Source of the DNA: Clostridia bacterium | GTDB taxonomy: Bacteria > Bacillota > Clostridia > Oscillospirales > CAG-272 | Direction: 5' to 3' | Length of the DNA: 54,235 nucleotides | Assembly: GCA_017503865.1 (NCBI GenBank) | Contig: JAFVSI010000047.1 | Location: 1 to 54,235, forward strand | In this document: positions 8,497 to 16,197 of the stretch, piece after piece | How positions within the stretch are numbered: the stretch's first letter is position 1 | How the letters are laid out: each line of letters opens with the position of its first letter | Notes under the pieces: generated by a model | Database searches by the model: none | Told to the model about the DNA's origin: nothing | The model's input: the letters and a program-made list of their open reading frames with translations, nothing else | Position numbers and translations under genes: made by a program

Positions 8497-8775
8497 TTAT
8501 TTAGTTATCAAATCGCCGGCGGAGATGCCTGTGCCGGCGCTTAATTTATCCAAGGTGTCGAGCGAGGCATTTGCGCTGCAGTTTTCTATTCTTGACAGGA
8601 ATTTAACGTCCATCTCGCAATCCAATGCAAGATTCTCTCGTGATATATTGAGCCTTTTTCTATAATCTATCAAGTTTTTTGAAAGGCACACCCTTGATTT
8701 TTTGTCTACCTTAATTTTTAATTTTGGCTCTCTATACAACGCCCTACTCCACCTTTGAAACGTGTACTCACCCAT
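8497..8775 (-). CDS. XRE-family helix-turn-helix regulator
   Basis: The product has a standard XRE/Cro fold from about residue 32 (LIDYRKRLNISRENLALDC) with the recognition helix around DVKFLSRIEN and a C-terminal LDTLDKLSAGTGI helix. The ATG at 8775 has no ribosome site. A TTG at 8739 follows AAAGGTGGAG and would give an 80-residue protein that trims only non-domain sequence, so the shorter start is likely. It is divergent from the DUF6514 gene across a perfect palindrome and is probably the repressor of that region and of itself. Confidence 0.75.
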   Translation of the reverse strand: MGEYTFQRWSRALYREPKLKIKVDKKSRVCLSKNLIDYRKRLNISRENLALDCEMDVKFLSRIENCSANASLDTLDKLSAGTGISAGDLITK

Positions 8776-8813
8776 TCAACAGACCAAAGAATCAACAAAG
8801 TTTTTTCATAAAA

Positions 8814-8855
8814 GGGTCAATTGACCCTGGAGTTTTGTGTCAAAGAGAGTATAAT
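8814..8855 (+). promoter_or_regulatory. Palindromic operator and promoter of the DUF6514 gene
   Basis: GGGTCAATTGACCC (8814-8827) is a perfect 14-bp palindrome. A perfect -10 (TATAAT, 8850-8855) lies downstream. The TTGACC within the palindrome is 23 bp from it, too far for a normal -35, so the promoter may need an activator or the palindrome may be purely an operator for the divergent XRE protein. Repeated TGTCA half-sites (near 8840 and 8859) flank the -10. Confidence 0.6.
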
Positions 8856-8886
8856 GGTGTCACTCTCAAGAAAGGAGCGTCACAAA

Positions 8887-9147
8887 ATGGAGACGAACAA
8901 ATCAACTCTAGCTCGCATAGATTCTCTTAAGGCTAAATGTGAATATAGCCTTGTTGTTATAAACAAAACTGAACCCGAGAAAACCTATGGAATAACCGCA
9001 CATAATTCATGCGAGGATAACAAGCTATACATCAAAGAAATCGGCACCGATAAGGAGCTTGCACTTTCTATCATTAACGTATTGAACAATTACAATATCC
9101 CTTACGTACATTTTCTTGATATCATCGATGATCTGATGAATGAGTAA
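8887..9147 (+). CDS. Small DUF6514-like protein
   Basis: The start is placed at ATG 8887, which follows AAAGGAG. An upstream in-frame start at 8821 would translate through the operator and is rejected. The 86-residue product has KTYGI in a predicted strand and an ELALSIINVLNNYNIPYVHFLDIIDDLMNE ending characteristic, from memory, of the DUF6514 family found in Clostridia (the acidic DIIDDLM end is the clearest mark). No function is known. It is likely controlled by the adjacent XRE regulator. Confidence 0.65.
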   Translation: METNKSTLARIDSLKAKCEYSLVVINKTEPEKTYGITAHNSCEDNKLYIKEIGTDKELALSIINVLNNYNIPYVHFLDIIDDLMNE

Positions 9148-9244
9148 GTATTGAATTTTTTAGCCCCGCCAATTATCTGTGTTGACTTTCCTTTTCTAAT
9201 TTAATATTTTTTGTTTGTTGTTTTTTCTTAAAAATAATCAAGCT

Positions 9245-9673
9245 TTATCTGCAAGTCAGGTAGTAAGTCATACTGTCATACTCTCCGTGTCCGTCAGTAT
9301 ATGCAACAACCTCTAACAGTGCCTTATACTGCACTCCCACTTCGGCAACAAAGTCGATACTGAGTCCCAAGGTACCTACGGTTTTATAACCCGAAACCTC
9401 ATCCATGTACTCGTAGTATGAACCATTCCATTTGTAAAGATATAGTGTTCCTACTATCTCTTCAGCAGTCGATTGCTTTCTTGCAGTAGCCGATGCATTA
9501 CCCTGAGTGCCGACAAACGACATGTCAACGTCCATAGCTGCAATACTTGTCCATCTCGGTGATACGGTATCTTCTTGTATTTGCGCCGCAAAAATCTGCG
9601 CCGAAGCTGAACATACTATAATCACTACAAGGGAAAGCGAAATAATTGTTTTAATCAGATTAGTACGTTTCAT
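9245..9673 (-). CDS. Small secreted protein of unknown function
   Basis: The 142-residue product has a clear signal peptide (KRTNLIKTI, then a hydrophobic core SLSLVVIIVCSASA, with cleavage likely near AAQ at about residue 30). The mature part is about 112 residues, beta-rich, with many aromatic residues (YLYKWNGSYYEYMDE) and a single terminal cysteine. It is not recognised. It follows the ECF sigma/DUF4367 genes on the same strand but lies beyond a strong hairpin (9722-9759), so it probably has its own promoter and may be a target of that sigma factor. Confidence 0.65.
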   Translation of the reverse strand: MKRTNLIKTIISLSLVVIIVCSASAQIFAAQIQEDTVSPRWTSIAAMDVDMSFVGTQGNASATARKQSTAEEIVGTLYLYKWNGSYYEYMDEVSGYKTVGTLGLSIDFVAEVGVQYKALLEVVAYTDGHGEYDSMTYYLTCR

Positions 9674-9721
9674 TTTCCACCAACGTCACACAGACGCAGG
9701 CGGGGCTATTGTTCACAACAA

Positions 9722-9759
9722 AAAAATCCCGAAAAAATGACAAAATTTTCGGGATTTTT
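9722..9759. terminator. Bidirectional terminator
   Basis: AAAAATCCCGAAAA (9722-9735) pairs with TTTTCGGGATTTTT (9746-9759), a 14-bp perfect stem with A and T tracts on each side. It ends the sigma-factor operon transcribed from the right. Confidence 0.85.
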
Positions 9760-9786
9760 AAAAATTTTTATTTTTACAAAAAATAG

Positions 9787-10536
9787 TTATTTTACACTTT
9801 CCGCGTATTTGATAAGTGTTTCAAAATCGCATTCAGCAGCAACTATTCGATATGAATATTCTCCGTCACACCAAAATAGGATTATCTCCTTTTTGTTTTC
9901 ATACTCAACAACCGTACCATCATTGCTGTTGATTTTAACGTAGGTAATGTCAACATCTTCATTATCCACACGGTTATCGTTCGGCTTTAAAAGCATTTGA
10001 GAAAAAGAGAAAAGATAATCCTCATTACGGTAATAATCAATTTCGAGTCCAGTACTACTTTGTATCACCAAGTCCTCCCAAACGCCTTCGGGAAGGTCTC
10101 TAGGTTTTCGTATGTTCTCAATACTCTTAGGGACAACAGGATCAGCATCAATTTGTAATGTGGATTCTTCTTCATATCCGGTCTCCTTTTCCCTACCCTC
10201 TTCATTGTCGTAGCTAACAGTAACAAATCTGTCATACCACTTAACGATAGCGTCAAATATTGCTTTTCTAAGTGAGGGCACGCAGCCTATCAAAGCACCG
10301 CCTATCATAATGACTATCATAATCGCTGCGGCTAATCTTAACATAACCGATTTAGTAGATTTCAATGAGGGAGCACGCCTGTATTTGTTAATTATCTTGT
10401 TTCTCTTTTTATAATATGAGGGGTCAAAAACCACGTCGGAGGTATCGAGTTCGTTAAGCTTCTCTGCGTCTTCCTCTGTGCATTTAATTGCCGACAACGA
10501 GATCAAATGATCGAATTTATCTGAATTATTCTGCAT
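9787..10536 (-). CDS. DUF4367-type membrane protein, putative anti-sigma factor
   Basis: The 249-residue product has an N-terminal cytoplasmic part of about 60 residues, one membrane helix (about 65-85, LRLAAAIMIVIMIGGALIGC), and an extracellular domain. The end resembles DUF4367 (EYSYRIVAAECDFETLIKYAESV). The gene overlaps the ECF sigma-factor gene by 11 bp and follows it directly, the normal order for sigma and anti-sigma pairs in Clostridia. The expected role is to hold the sigma factor at the membrane until an envelope signal arrives. The anti-sigma role is inferred from position, not from a recognised binding domain. Confidence 0.75.
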   Translation of the reverse strand: MQNNSDKFDHLISLSAIKCTEEDAEKLNELDTSDVVFDPSYYKKRNKIINKYRRAPSLKSTKSVMLRLAAAIMIVIMIGGALIGCVPSLRKAIFDAIVKWYDRFVTVSYDNEEGREKETGYEEESTLQIDADPVVPKSIENIRKPRDLPEGVWEDLVIQSSTGLEIDYYRNEDYLFSFSQMLLKPNDNRVDNEDVDITYVKINSNDGTVVEYENKKEIILFWCDGEYSYRIVAAECDFETLIKYAESVK

Positions 10537-11107
10537 ACAGATCTTTACCTCCCATCTTCAAAAGTTGATCTTTGGCACGTTTGTATCTTTGACTCACCAA
10601 ATTTTCGGAAATGTGCATTATCTCAGCAATACCACGATTATCAAAACCTAAACTTTTTAGTAGTGCAACATCGCGATATTTATCGTCAAGTTTATTTATA
10701 AGATTATGTAAATGCTCGCAGGATTCTTCGCTTATATATAATTTATCAACACACGATGAGTAATCGGGAATATCGATTTCCTCATATTCATCATCCTCAT
10801 AGTTATATCTGCAAAGAGACAGCTCGTGCTCATTCTTGTATTTCTTTACTCGTAATGTGTTAAGTGCACAATTGCGACAAACAATTGTAATAAGTTTTTC
10901 AATATAGCCCACATTCTGTGCTATTTTGAATTTCTCTATACCGTCAATAATTATTTTAATAGTATCGTGTACGCAGTCCTGTGCATCATGATGATTATTC
11001 AAATATTTCATAGATATTAAATAGAGTTGTTTCTCATATCTAACGTATATCTTTTCCACAAATGCGCGATCGTCATCATCAACAATGTTTAAAATTATAG
11101 GTAACAC
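10526..11107 (-). CDS. ECF-type RNA polymerase sigma factor
   Basis: Region 2 (about residues 10-85, with YLNNHHDAQDCVHDTIKI as the 2.2-2.3 core) and region 4 (about 125-185, LDDKYRDVALLKSLGFDNRGIAEIMHIS then SQRYKRAKDQLLK) are present without extra domains. The start is set at GTG 11107, seven bases after GGAGG (11115-11119). An upstream ATG at 11140 would place the ribosome site inside the gene. The protein is then 193 residues. The gene overlaps the DUF4367 gene and presumably forms a signal-responsive pair with it. Confidence 0.85.
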   Translation of the reverse strand: MLPIILNIVDDDDRAFVEKIYVRYEKQLYLISMKYLNNHHDAQDCVHDTIKIIIDGIEKFKIAQNVGYIEKLITIVCRNCALNTLRVKKYKNEHELSLCRYNYEDDEYEEIDIPDYSSCVDKLYISEESCEHLHNLINKLDDKYRDVALLKSLGFDNRGIAEIMHISENLVSQRYKRAKDQLLKMGGKDLYAE

Positions 11108-11162
11108 CCTGACACCTCCGTTTAAGTCAATACTCAACAAGAAATTGATAATGATATTCTAC

Positions 11163-11191
11163 ATTATATCACAAAATTCGACCAAAAGCAA
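11163..11191 (-). promoter_or_regulatory. Sigma-A promoter of the ECF operon
   Basis: On the minus strand, TTGCTT (11186-11191) and a perfect TATAAT (11163-11168) are separated by 17 bp, about 55 bp upstream of the sigma-factor start. This suggests that basal transcription depends on the housekeeping sigma factor. Confidence 0.7.
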
Positions 11192-11223
11192 TATTCTATA
11201 CCTAGGATTTCACGGTCATAAAA

Positions 11224-11257
11224 CATAAGGACGATAGATAAATCTATCGTCCTTATG
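11224..11257. terminator. Terminator of the kinase/resolvase-HTH operon
   Basis: CATAAGGACGATAGA (11224-11238) pairs perfectly with its complement at 11243-11257 across TAAA. It lies immediately after the stop codon of the minus-strand gene ending at 11259 and is followed on that strand by TTTTATG. Confidence 0.85.
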
Positions 11258-11258
11258 C

Positions 11259-12161
11259 TTATTTTGTATTCTTAAGTCCACGAACCTTTCTATAGAACGT
11301 AGATCTCGAATTGATCTTTGTTCGTTTCATTGCATATTCAACCGATATGATTCCATCCTCAAGTTCTCTTGCTACTTGACACAAAACGTTTTCATCTACC
11401 GGGGTGGGCTTTCTTCCCACATACTTTCCTTCCTTTTTAGCTTGGTCAATTCCTGCCTGGTGGTTAGCCGTACGTTCACGACGAGACATAATTCTTTGTG
11501 TTATCATATACGTAACCATAGAGGAACGCGCCGTCGCATCTACGAGAACTTGACCGCTTTCTGTAACAACATCAATCCCTCTCGTTACAATGTTAAACAT
11601 TATATCGGAGAGTCCGGCAACCGAATTAGCCATGGATTCTATAGAATTTGCTACAAGCTTGTCACCATATTGCAAGCCGGAAATTACACCGTCAACTAAT
11701 TCTTCTACGGTTTCTTCAATACGTCTGCGCTCAACAATCAAATTGTCGTTTGCTGCGCGCATCTTTGTGCGTAGCAGCCACTCGAAACGATCGTAATAAT
11801 CCAAATCAACGGATTCGAGAAGTTCCCACAAGTCCTCTCTGCTTTCCGATGGCGTTCTTTCTGCAATAAACGTTGGAACATAGTTTACCCTGTAATAGTC
11901 CTTTAATCGAAGATCCATATCGATACCGGGGATTCCCTGAAATACACTTGCAGGAAGTCCATCAACTATATCCCAATATGGACTTATAACATATTGAAAG
12001 TTTTCTTCATCAAACTCCTGATAGTCAATCTGTGCCACGCTAATCTTTTCTCCGCTCTTCATGACCGCCTTGATAATACCGGAGTTAATAAAGGAAGGCT
12101 TGCCTGCAAGCGGGGTGGTTATTCTATTTATTGGCTGAAAATCCGTTCTTATCGCTTGCAT
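11259..12161 (-). CDS. Protein with serine-resolvase-type C-terminal DNA-binding tail and unknown N-terminus
   Basis: Of 300 residues, about 222-297 match the end of a serine resolvase/invertase: the MTQRIMSRRERT-like helix, AKKEGKYVGRKPTPVDE linker and a helix-turn-helix ending NSRSTFYRKVRG. The first 220 residues contain none of the recombinase catalytic core (no YxRVS serine motif, no conserved arginines), so this is not a recombinase. That part is acidic and includes two long helical stretches (about 110-175). The gene begins 12 bp after the HipA-like kinase gene ends, with AGGAGGTAATGG before ATG. It may act as the DNA-binding partner and autorepressor of the kinase, replacing HipB, or be its substrate. 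Confidence 0.6.
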   Translation of the reverse strand: MQAIRTDFQPINRITTPLAGKPSFINSGIIKAVMKSGEKISVAQIDYQEFDEENFQYVISPYWDIVDGLPASVFQGIPGIDMDLRLKDYYRVNYVPTFIAERTPSESREDLWELLESVDLDYYDRFEWLLRTKMRAANDNLIVERRRIEETVEELVDGVISGLQYGDKLVANSIESMANSVAGLSDIMFNIVTRGIDVVTESGQVLVDATARSSMVTYMITQRIMSRRERTANHQAGIDQAKKEGKYVGRKPTPVDENVLCQVARELEDGIISVEYAMKRTKINSRSTFYRKVRGLKNTK

Positions 12162-12173
12162 ACCATTACCTCC

Positions 12174-13028
12174 TTACTTTGATTTCAATTTGTTGTAAGA
12201 TTCAAGCAATATCTTTTCAAATCGCTGTTTTAATATAGTTTTATAAAATTCTTTTCGCTTCTCGCTTATTCCCTCTATAGAATCTATCAATTTATTGATT
12301 TTATTCAAATCAACTCTCTCGGTTATTCTGAGTAGCGCATTGTTACATTCTTCAAATTCAAGGCTTGATATAATTTCATAATAAGAGCTTTTCTTACCGT
12401 GATATTTCACCTGTGAGGTGGGAAATTTATATATTCTTTGATCAATCTCTGCTTGGTCATTAAGCACCGCTTCTATTTTTTCATCAGTATTTAATTGAGG
12501 AAAAAGACTTGATCCATTATCAAATATAGGAGAAAGACGATATTTATTATCTTTCTTGATAAATCCCCAATTGCTTCCGTGACGGTCGAAGTTTGCAATC
12601 AGTGCATCTATAACAAACATATCCCAAAACAAATCAATTGTCTGCTCCACGTCTGTAAGTTTGACGTTATCCTTGAGCATTTCAATAATATCTTCATAGG
12701 AATACTGATATTTTTCTTTGTCCTGTTCAAGCGAGCTGTCACCTACACCATTAAAAGGAACAAAAACTTCGTCTTCTCCAAGAAAATCTTTAATGGCAAC
12801 AATATTCTCACCATTATACAAACCAAGCTCGGTTTCCTGGGTTTCAATTCCAAGCATGGAGAATATGTGACTTCCAAGGAATTCGGACACATGATTGTAG
12901 CGTAATCCATCTCTTGAATTCTTTTGGAATTTAATAAGATAGGCGTTGCCGTTTATAATTATTGATTTTTTTCTTTCTGCTCCGGAATAAAATCTTTCTC
13001 CGTCGGGATACTTAGCATAATCGATCAT
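12174..13028 (-). CDS. HipA-like (CtkA-like) serine/threonine kinase
   Basis: The product of about 284 residues is smaller than E. coli HipA (440) and closer to the compact CtkA type. In GTG-start numbering, a lysine in AYLIKFQ (K36) fits the ATP-binding lysine, NFDRHGSNWG (149-158) is the catalytic loop with D151, and IFDNGSSLFP (171-180) is the metal-binding DFG equivalent. All key kinase residues are therefore present. ATG 13028 is preferred because it lies eight bases after GAGG; the GTG at 13037 overlaps that site. It is the first gene of a two-gene operon with the resolvase-HTH protein. Known relatives phosphorylate tRNA synthetases or other targets in toxin-antitoxin systems; the target here is unknown. 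Confidence 0.8.
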   Translation of the reverse strand: MIDYAKYPDGERFYSGAERKKSIIINGNAYLIKFQKNSRDGLRYNHVSEFLGSHIFSMLGIETQETELGLYNGENIVAIKDFLGEDEVFVPFNGVGDSSLEQDKEKYQYSYEDIIEMLKDNVKLTDVEQTIDLFWDMFVIDALIANFDRHGSNWGFIKKDNKYRLSPIFDNGSSLFPQLNTDEKIEAVLNDQAEIDQRIYKFPTSQVKYHGKKSSYYEIISSLEFEECNNALLRITERVDLNKINKLIDSIEGISEKRKEFYKTILKQRFEKILLESYNKLKSK

Positions 13029-13048
13029 TATTATCACCTCGCTATCAT

Positions 13049-13102
13049 ATTATACTACACTTTTAGTTTTGTGTCAATAGGATTGTTTTTAATTTTGACA
13101 CA
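13049..13102 (-). promoter_or_regulatory. Promoter and inverted-repeat operator of the kinase operon
   Basis: On the minus strand, a perfect TTGACA (13072-13077) and a perfect TATAAT (13049-13054) are 17 bp apart. An 8-bp inverted repeat, TGTGTCAA / TTGACACA (13070-13077 and 13095-13102, 17 bp apart), overlaps the -35. Binding there would block polymerase, as expected for an autoregulated toxin-antitoxin operon. Confidence 0.8.
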
Positions 13103-13402
13103 GAATCATTCAATTATTCATTTAACCCTGATATTTTTGAGCAAAAATTCAGGAAAAATATTTTTAAAAAATGCTGAAAAAAAGGTATTGACTTGACTTT
13201 TAAATCGAACGGTAAAGTCGGTGATTTTTAGTAAGTAATGTTCTTCTGTTCTCCTACGCCATCAGTATAAACTGACTCGGGTAATTATTTTGTGCTTCTT
13301 CCCAGCCAAAACTTGCCGCTCGACTTTTTCGTATATTCACCATTCTTTCAGAATAAACTTAAATTGAGACAGATTTTATTTGCAACAAAACACGAGGTGG
13401 AT
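13103..13402. other. Junction between accessory region and backbone, no gene seen
   Basis: This AT-rich 300 bp separates the kinase operon from the DUF6512 gene. I looked for a second copy of the tRNA 3' end that would mark the right edge of the element and found none. A frame opening at 13292 runs into the DUF6512 gene but has no ribosome site. A TTGACTTGACTTTTAA stretch near 13187 could be promoter-like. Confidence 0.45.
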
Positions 13403-13927
13403 ATGAAGAAAAAAATCGGCCCTTATCAGCTCTTGGGCTTTTCGGTGACGGCTCTTAGCGGAACTCTTTTGCATTTTTTATACGGTTGGCTCGGCAAGGC
13501 TCTTTGGGTAGCTCCCTTTTCGGCGGTGAACGAGTCGACGTGGGAGCATATGAAGATTCTTTTTTGGCCTATGTTTATTTTCGCAATAGTGGAGAGCTTA
13601 TTTTTCCGCGAACGAGAGGACTTTTGGTGCGTTAAACTCAAGGGTATCCTTCTTGGACTCACGCTAATTCCAGTTCTTTTTTACACCTACAACGGAGCCG
13701 TCGCAAAGTCGCCCGATTGGCTGAACATTGCCATCTTCTTTATCTCGGCGGCGGCAGCCTATATATACGAGACAAGACAATTCAACAACGAGACCACCGT
13801 TTGCCGTTACAAAAAGCTTTCGATATTTATTTTGATACTTTTCGCCTTCCTTTTTGTATTGTTTACCTTCAGAACGCCCGAAATAGGAATTTTCAGAGAT
13901 CCCCTGACGGGCAGCTACGGGTTATAA
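13403..13927 (+). CDS. DUF6512 family membrane protein
   Basis: The start is ATG 13403, which follows GAGGTGG; the longer open frame from 13292 lacks a ribosome site. The 174-residue product has about five membrane helices and the family signature PFSAVNESTWEHMKILFWP (about residues 38-56) after a short first helix. The family is common in Clostridia and has no assigned function. It lies just outside the accessory block and upstream of the MarR gene, with a separate promoter for the latter, so no functional link is implied. Confidence 0.75.
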   Translation: MKKKIGPYQLLGFSVTALSGTLLHFLYGWLGKALWVAPFSAVNESTWEHMKILFWPMFIFAIVESLFFREREDFWCVKLKGILLGLTLIPVLFYTYNGAVAKSPDWLNIAIFFISAAAAYIYETRQFNNETTVCRYKKLSIFILILFAFLFVLFTFRTPEIGIFRDPLTGSYGL

Positions 13928-13958
13928 AAACTTTTTGCGTTTTTATCTTCAAATTTTA

Positions 13959-14020
13959 TTGACTTTTGTCGAATCATTAGTTATAATAGTTGCATACGAA
14001 ACTGTTGCGTGTGCAACTAT
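13959..14020 (+). promoter_or_regulatory. Promoter and operator of the MarR/ABC exporter operon
   Basis: TTGACT (13959-13964) and TATAAT (13982-13987) are 17 bp apart. Directly downstream, ATAGTTGCA (13986-13994) and TGCAACTAT (14012-14020) form a perfect 9-bp inverted repeat with a 17-bp centre. Its position over the start of transcription fits a MarR autorepressor site. Confidence 0.8.
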
Positions 14021-14041
14021 TTTTTTTATAAGAGGTATAAT

Positions 14042-14482
14042 ATGCCAAGATTTATGAAAATGCTCAACAATATCAGCCGCTCGCAAGCGGTATATAGGCA
14101 GAGCAAAATATCGGCAGACGACCTATATTCGTCACAATACGCCTTTGTGCTGGCAATTTGCCGCGAGCCCGGGCGGTCACAGGAGGAGCTTGCGAGAGAG
14201 CTTTGTCTTAACAAAAGCACTGTCGCGAGAACTATCAACTGTCTTGAGGAAAAGGGATATATTTCAAGACGCTCACTTCCAAACGACAAGCGTCAGTTTT
14301 CGGTCTATCCTACCGAAAAAATGCTCTCGGTGCTTCCCGAGATAAGGGCGGCATCGGGCGAGTGGATGACACTCGTATCCGAGGGAATTGACGAGAGTGA
14401 GCTTGAGATATTCAACTCGGTGCTTGAACGAATGGAAAAACGTGCAAGAGAGATACTCGAGGAGCAAGAGGAAGAAAAATGA
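14042..14482 (+). CDS. MarR-family transcriptional regulator
   Basis: The start is ATG 14042, which follows AGAGG; the open frame extends upstream to 14009 through the operator, which is rejected. The 146-residue protein shows the winged helix of MarR: REPGRSQEELARELCLNKSTVARTI as helix-turn-helix, then EEKGYISRRSLPNDKRQFSVYPTEK as the beta wing with the DxR motif. It overlaps the first ABC gene by four bases (ATGA), so translation is coupled. It probably represses the operon through the inverted repeat at 13986-14020 and is released by a toxic ligand exported by the ABC pair. Confidence 0.9.
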   Translation: MPRFMKMLNNISRSQAVYRQSKISADDLYSSQYAFVLAICREPGRSQEELARELCLNKSTVARTINCLEEKGYISRRSLPNDKRQFSVYPTEKMLSVLPEIRAASGEWMTLVSEGIDESELEIFNSVLERMEKRAREILEEQEEEK

Positions 14483-16197
14483 AGTGGATTTTTGATTACT
14501 TGAAGCCGCTCTCAAAAAGAATTGCGGTTGGAATTTCGGTAAAAACGTTGGGAACGCTTGCCGAGCTTCTCATTCCCTTTTTGCTATCCTACATACTCGA
14601 GCACGTCATAGCTCAAAATGAGATAAAAAGAATAGTATTCTTCGGTATAATAATGGCACTTTGTGCAGTCACGGCATCGGTCGGCAACGTAATTGCGAAC
14701 AGAATGGCGGCAAAAACGACGATGATGTTCTCGACACAAATGAGAAAAAATCTCTTTATCAAAACTCTTAGCCTTTCACCGAGAAGCACCGACCGCTTCA
14801 CTATTCCCTCTCTCGAGTCGAGAATAACGTCCGACACCTATAACGTGCAGAATTTTATAGGAATGATGCAGAGAATGGGAATACGTGCCCCTATCCTTTT
14901 GCTTGGCGGTACGGTTATCACTATGCTTATGGACAGCAAGCTCGCCCTCGTTATGCTTGCGACGCTTCCACTCATATTTATTGTAGTTTACAGCATTTCC
15001 CGTATGGGTGTGCCGCTATACACAAAAGTACAGCAGTCGGTCGACGGAATGGTTCGAGTTGTAAGAGAGGACGCACAGGGTATACGAGTCATAAAGGCTC
15101 TCTCAAAGGTGGATTATGAAAACAAGCGATACGACAAGGCAAACCGCACCCTGAGAAAGAACGAGACGAGGGCGGGAATTATTATGGGTGTAGTAAACCC
15201 CGTAATGACTCTTCTTATGAACCTCGGCATCGTTGCGGTAGTTCTTGCGAGTGCCTATTTTGTTGCAGACAAAAGCTCGTCAGCAACGACGGTCATTGCG
15301 TTTATGCAATATTTCACGCTTATTTCGATGGCTATGATGTCTCTCTCGAGAATGTTCGTTATGTATACGAAGTGTGCCGCCTCGGCAAAGAGAATCTCAC
15401 TCGTTATGGAAGAGGAAAACGAGCTTGTGCTTTGCGAGGACGACGACAAGGGTGACAAGAGCTTTCACGTGTCCTTTGAGGACGTCTCCTTCTCCTATCT
15501 TGGCAAAAAGGACAACCTTAAAAATATATCGTTTTCACTCAAAAAGGGAGAAAGTCTCGGCATTATCGGTGCTACGGGAAGCGGAAAGTCGACTGTTTTG
15601 CGTCTTCTTATGCGTTTTTATGACGCCGACTCGGGCACCGTCCGCATAAACGGACGCGACGTGCGTTCCTACACAAGTGAAGAGCTTAGTGCTATGTTCG
15701 GTGTGGTATTCCAAAACGATTTTATATATGCAGACACCATTGAAGAAAATATCAGATTCGGCAGAGATATACCGAGCGAGGATATAATAGAAGCGGCAAA
15801 GACCGCTCAGGCACACGACTTTATAAGCTCGTTTGCCGAGGGCTATGCACACCCCGTCTCAACGGGCGGAACTAACCTTTCGGGCGGACAGCGACAGCGT
15901 CTGCTTATATCCCGTGCGATTGCGGCAAAGCCCGAGATACTTATTCTTGACGATTCCTCGTCTGCCCTTGATTACAAGACCGACGCAAATCTCAGAGCCG
16001 CTCTCGGCAAGTCTCTTCCCGACTCGACCGTTATCACGGTCGCACAAAGAGTCAGCTCGGTCAAGAGCTGTGACCTCATTCTCGTAATCGAGGACGGGGC
16101 TATAATCGGTAGCGGCAAGCACGAGGAGCTTCTCGAGAGCTGCCCCGAATACAAGGAGATAAGCGATTCGCAGATGGGAGGTGCTTTCCTTGACTGA
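14479..16197 (+). CDS. ABC exporter half-transporter, subunit with degenerate ATPase site
   Basis: The 572-residue protein has a six-helix exporter membrane domain (about residues 15-310) fused to an ATPase domain with Walker A GATGSGKST, Q-loop VVFQND, signature LSGGQRQRL and Walker B ILILDDSS. The residue after Walker B is aspartate rather than catalytic glutamate, and the H-loop reads VAQRVSS with glutamine in place of histidine. So this subunit supplies the degenerate site of a heterodimeric multidrug exporter of the BmrC/TM287 type. Its partner is the next gene, which overlaps it. Confidence 0.9.
   Translation: MKWIFDYLKPLSKRIAVGISVKTLGTLAELLIPFLLSYILEHVIAQNEIKRIVFFGIIMALCAVTASVGNVIANRMAAKTTMMFSTQMRKNLFIKTLSLSPRSTDRFTIPSLESRITSDTYNVQNFIGMMQRMGIRAPILLLGGTVITMLMDSKLALVMLATLPLIFIVVYSISRMGVPLYTKVQQSVDGMVRVVREDAQGIRVIKALSKVDYENKRYDKANRTLRKNETRAGIIMGVVNPVMTLLMNLGIVAVVLASAYFVADKSSSATTVIAFMQYFTLISMAMMSLSRMFVMYTKCAASAKRISLVMEEENELVLCEDDDKGDKSFHVSFEDVSFSYLGKKDNLKNISFSLKKGESLGIIGATGSGKSTVLRLLMRFYDADSGTVRINGRDVRSYTSEELSAMFGVVFQNDFIYADTIEENIRFGRDIPSEDIIEAAKTAQAHDFISSFAEGYAHPVSTGGTNLSGGQRQRLLISRAIAAKPEILILDDSSSALDYKTDANLRAALGKSLPDSTVITVAQRVSSVKSCDLILVIEDGAIIGSGKHEELLESCPEYKEISDSQMGGAFLD

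Noticed and set aside
9673..9720. Possible ECF-type promoter (GAAC and CGTC boxes) before the secreted-protein gene
   Set aside because: The spacing between boxes is 14 bp, shorter than the usual 16-17, and there is no second site to compare.
11259..12161. Serine recombinase (resolvase) as the identity of this gene
   Set aside because: Only the C-terminal DNA-binding tail matches; the catalytic domain with its serine and arginines is absent.
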